A DNA stretch of 64,000 bases from Pedobacter foliorum (lineage in GTDB: Bacteria > Bacteroidota > Bacteroidia > Sphingobacteriales > Sphingobacteriaceae). Within the stretch, counting starts at the first letter, position 1, and each line of letters starts with the position of its first letter. Where the stretch lies: NCBI RefSeq assembly GCF_013266735.1, contig NZ_JABSNU010000001.1, forward strand, positions 496,001-560,000, given 5' to 3'. A program made the translations under genes and the position numbers. Shown piece by piece: positions 61,297-64,000 of the stretch. The notes under the pieces are model-generated. The model saw only the letters and a program-made list of their open reading frames with translations, was not told the origin of the DNA and ran no database searches.

Positions 61297-64000
61297 ATGA
61301 AATTAAAGGCTTTTAATCAAGGCATGCCGCGTCCGTGGCTGCCGCCTAAACTTTTACTAATTATGAGACTGATCATAATTATGATGACAACCTTTCTGTT
61401 GCAGGTGAGCGCTTCAAGTAATGCTCAGAAGCTGACTTATGTAAAGCAGGGTGCGACACTGAATCAGATATTCCAGGAGATCAAAAAACAGACAGGATTC
61501 AAAGTGGTGTATTCCAACCATGCTGTTGATGGAACTGTAAGATTAAACGCGGATTTTGAAAATGAGGACATTAATGGCGTAATGGAAGTTCTACTGAAGG
61601 ATAAACCATTGACGTTTGAACTGGATGAAAAGAATATTATTATAAAGGTGAAAGAGCCCTCCTTTCTGGAAAAGGTGGTCGGCGTATTCCAAGACATCAA
61701 TGTCTCTGGTCGAGTGGTGGATGCTGATGGGCGTGATCTTCCTGGGGCTTCTGTGTCTGTTAAGGGGAAAGGAGGCAAAGCGGTGAGTACTGGAGCAAAT
61801 GGAAGTTTCTATTTGAAAGGTGTGGATGAGGACGCTGTGTTGGTGATTTCTTTTATTGGTTATGTGAATAAAGAAGTAAAAGCTGCTAAGGAACTTGGAG
61901 ATGTAGTACTGGAATTGAGTAACTCAAAGCTTGATGAAGTACAGGTTATCGCCTATGGAACGACGACACAGAGGCTGAGTACAGGTAATGTGACGACAAT
62001 TAAGGCGGATGTGATTGAGAAGCAACCGGTGAATAATCCACTGTTGGCTTTGCAGGGAAGGGTTCCGGGATTGTTTATTGAACAGGCAAGTGGTTTTGCT
62101 GGAACTGGAGTGAAAGTGAGGATACAAGGGCAGAATAGTATAAATAAAGGGAGCGAACCCTTTTATGTAATTGACGGAGTACCATATATATCTCAACTTT
62201 TACCTAATGGTAACGCTAATCTAGGGAATTCTGGTTCCGGGAATGTTTTCGGAAATCCGCTAAGTTTTATAAATCCTTCGGATATAGAAAGTATCGATGT
62301 GTTAAAAGACGCTGATGCAACAGCAATTTATGGCTCACGTGCGGCAAATGGCGCTATTCTGATTACTACAAAAAAAGGTAAAGTAGGTGATATGAAAGTT
62401 GACTTAAATATTCAGTCAGGTTGGGGCAAAGTACCAAATCAGGTAGATCTCTTGAATACTGAGCAATATTTGGAAATGAGAAAAGAGGCCTTGCGTAATG
62501 ATGGAATTGCTAGGCCTTCGACGAGTAATTTTGGTGATAATGATTTAAATGGGAATTGGGATAATTCGAGAAACATAGATTGGCAGAAGGAACTGATTGG
62601 AAGGAATTTCGGGTATAACGATATAACTGGTTCAGTCTCTGGTGGAGAGGGAAGAACTTCATTTCTAGTAACTGGAGGATACCATAATGAAACGAATGTA
62701 TTTAAAGGTAATTACAAAGACCGAAAGGGTTCAGTTGGATTTGGTCTTAACTCTATCTCAGCAAATCAAAAATTTAAAATTCAAATGAAAGGTAATTATG
62801 TTAATGACGTAAGTAAATTGCCTAGAGATGTTTTAGTCCCCGCACTCCTTGGAGTTGCTCCCTTAGCTCCAGATCTCTACCTTGAAAACGGAGAAATTAA
62901 TTGGGCTGCAAACAGTCAGGGAGGATCAACTTTTTTCTTAAATCCAGCAAGTTTATTTGCTAATGAATATACAGACAAAACAACCAATTTACTAAGTAAT
63001 ATGTTGTTGAGTTATGAGGTTTTACCTGGATTAAATATCCAAAATAGCCTAGGATACAGTAGTTTAATAATTAATTCTATTTCTAAGAATAATATTAGAG
63101 GTGTTTATCCCGAAAATCTGCCATATTTTAGAAGAGGATCGAGAGTTCTAGACTCTAAAATAAATTCATATTCAATAGAGCCTCAGTTAACTTTTAGTAA
63201 AGCTATAAGTAAAGGGAAATTGGACGTCTTACTTGGAACAACAATTACGCAAACCAATAGTAGTCAATTGGGCATATTGGCCAATGGTTTTAGTAGTGAT
63301 TTAGTTATGGATGATTTAATGTCTGCACTTACTAAGGAAGTTTTTTCATCGATTAATACCAAATATAAGTATAATGCACTATTTGGTCGGATAGCTTACA
63401 ACTGGCAAGATAAATATCTTATTAATTTAACAGCTAGGAGAGATGGAAGTTCTAGATTTGGAGCTGAAAACCAGTTTCATAATTTTGGAGCATTTGGAGC
63501 AGCTTGGGTATTTTCAAAAGAACATTTCGTCACAGAGAATTTTCCCATACTTACCTTTGGCAAACTTAGAGGAAGTTACGGTACTACTGGGAATGATCAA
63601 ATAGGAGATTATCAATTTCTAAGCTTATATACTCCAGTTAGTCAGAGTGTTCCTTACCAAGGTGGAGTAGTTTATCAGCCTATAGGTTTAACCAATCCTT
63701 ATTTGCAGTGGGAAGAGACTAGAAAACTCCAAATTGGTCTAGATTTAGGGATATTAAGTGATCAGATATTAATAAATGTCAACTATTATAGAAATCGTTC
63801 TAGCAATCAGTTAGCATCCTATTCATTGCCTAATGTGACTGGCTTCGACGTAATAACTAAAAATTTAGATTGCACTATACAGAATTCGGGTTGGGAATCG
63901 ATGATCACCGCTAATATTATTCGAGGTACTAAATTTTCTTGGTCGTCAAGCGCTAACTTTACTATCCCGCGAAATAAGCTTCTATCTTATCGAGATTTAG
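61297..64000 (+). CDS. SusC/RagA-type TonB-dependent receptor with STN domain, partial
   Basis: Open from ATG 61297 to the window end (901 codons, no stop). Signal peptide (to ~44, ASSNAQ), STN domain (LTYVKQGATLNQIFQEIKKQTGFKVVYSNHAVDG, ~45-118), CarboxypepD_reg repeat (INVSGRVVDADGRDLPGASVSVKGKG), TonB box/plug with DEVQVIAYGT, and the SusC plug signatures SIDVLKDADATAIYGSRAANGAILITTKKG, then the start of the barrel. Imports oligosaccharides or similar ligands with a SusD partner expected downstream, outside the window. Confidence 0.95.
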   Translation, partial: MKLKAFNQGMPRPWLPPKLLLIMRLIIIMMTTFLLQVSASSNAQKLTYVKQGATLNQIFQEIKKQTGFKVVYSNHAVDGTVRLNADFENEDINGVMEVLLKDKPLTFELDEKNIIIKVKEPSFLEKVVGVFQDINVSGRVVDADGRDLPGASVSVKGKGGKAVSTGANGSFYLKGVDEDAVLVISFIGYVNKEVKAAKELGDVVLELSNSKLDEVQVIAYGTTTQRLSTGNVTTIKADVIEKQPVNNPLLALQGRVPGLFIEQASGFAGTGVKVRIQGQNSINKGSEPFYVIDGVPYISQLLPNGNANLGNSGSGNVFGNPLSFINPSDIESIDVLKDADATAIYGSRAANGAILITTKKGKVGDMKVDLNIQSGWGKVPNQVDLLNTEQYLEMRKEALRNDGIARPSTSNFGDNDLNGNWDNSRNIDWQKELIGRNFGYNDITGSVSGGEGRTSFLVTGGYHNETNVFKGNYKDRKGSVGFGLNSISANQKFKIQMKGNYVNDVSKLPRDVLVPALLGVAPLAPDLYLENGEINWAANSQGGSTFFLNPASLFANEYTDKTTNLLSNMLLSYEVLPGLNIQNSLGYSSLIINSISKNNIRGVYPENLPYFRRGSRVLDSKINSYSIEPQLTFSKAISKGKLDVLLGTTITQTNSSQLGILANGFSSDLVMDDLMSALTKEVFSSINTKYKYNALFGRIAYNWQDKYLINLTARRDGSSRFGAENQFHNFGAFGAAWVFSKEHFVTENFPILTFGKLRGSYGTTGNDQIGDYQFLSLYTPVSQSVPYQGGVVYQPIGLTNPYLQWEETRKLQIGLDLGILSDQILINVNYYRNRSSNQLASYSLPNVTGFDVITKNLDCTIQNSGWESMITANIIRGTKFSWSSSANFTIPRNKLLSYRDL

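Overview
The window looks like a chromosomal segment of a Bacteroidota, most likely Sphingobacteriaceae (Pedobacter-like). The evidence is about 40% GC, AT-rich intergenic regions, Bacteroidota-type promoter motifs (TTG / TAnnTTTG), and typical families: SusC/RagA receptor with FecI/FecR regulators, LytS/LytTR pair, CTnDOT-type Tra proteins, IPT/TIG lipoprotein, Hc1-like small basic protein and DUF6268 protein. Genus is inference. No tRNA, rRNA, CRISPR array, integrase or complete insertion sequence was recognised.

Layout. 1-6.3 kb: a split hipB-hipS-hipT toxin-antitoxin operon with three phased operators, then a cassette-like stretch where single genes or pairs alternate with four copies of a ~110-bp repeat ending in a hairpin. 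6.3-21.8 kb: chromosomal genes, including an oxidoreductase, a Crp/Fnr regulator, a DUF6268 protein divergent from a LytS/LytTR pair (with a five-site 21-bp-phased motif array between them), a SnoaL/HxlR divergent pair, a ChaN-like protein, a second HipBA module with four phased operators, a hydroxypyruvate reductase/glycerate kinase operon, an acetyltransferase-like/Xre pair resembling a toxin-antitoxin operon, and an Hc1-like protein.

21.8-49.4 kb: the transfer region of an integrative conjugative element, mostly on the minus strand: primase-like Toprim protein, mobA, mobB, ParA (traA-like), two DUF4134 VirB2-like proteins, traF, traG, three paralogous periplasmic proteins, traJ, traK, a traL-position gene, traM, traN, the VirD4-like coupling protein (mobC), ArdC and a DUF3945-like protein. 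It is broken by plus-strand passenger genes (Crp regulator plus VOC protein, an orphan ParS/Xre-type antitoxin, a TonB-C-terminal-like protein, SnoaL, secreted proteins). traG, the motor ATPase, is frameshifted inside its Walker A codons; an sce7726 gene is also frameshifted; and a scar at 43.65-43.77 kb joins the start of a second traA to the end of a second mobB. The element looks decayed or undergoing rearrangement.

49.6-58 kb: a UvrD-type helicase with an inserted nuclease-like domain and zinc ribbon, a TlpA-like thioredoxin protein, a TIMP/NTR-like secreted protein and small membrane proteins. 58-59.1 kb: two candidate structured RNAs, one ending in a strong terminator beside a small HTH-like gene, the other a 118-nt nested hairpin just upstream of an RNA-polymerase-alpha-CTD-like small protein. 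59.2-64 kb: an ECF sigma factor, FecR anti-sigma factor and the beginning of a SusC/RagA receptor with an STN signalling domain, a cell-surface signalling nutrient-uptake locus that runs off the window end.
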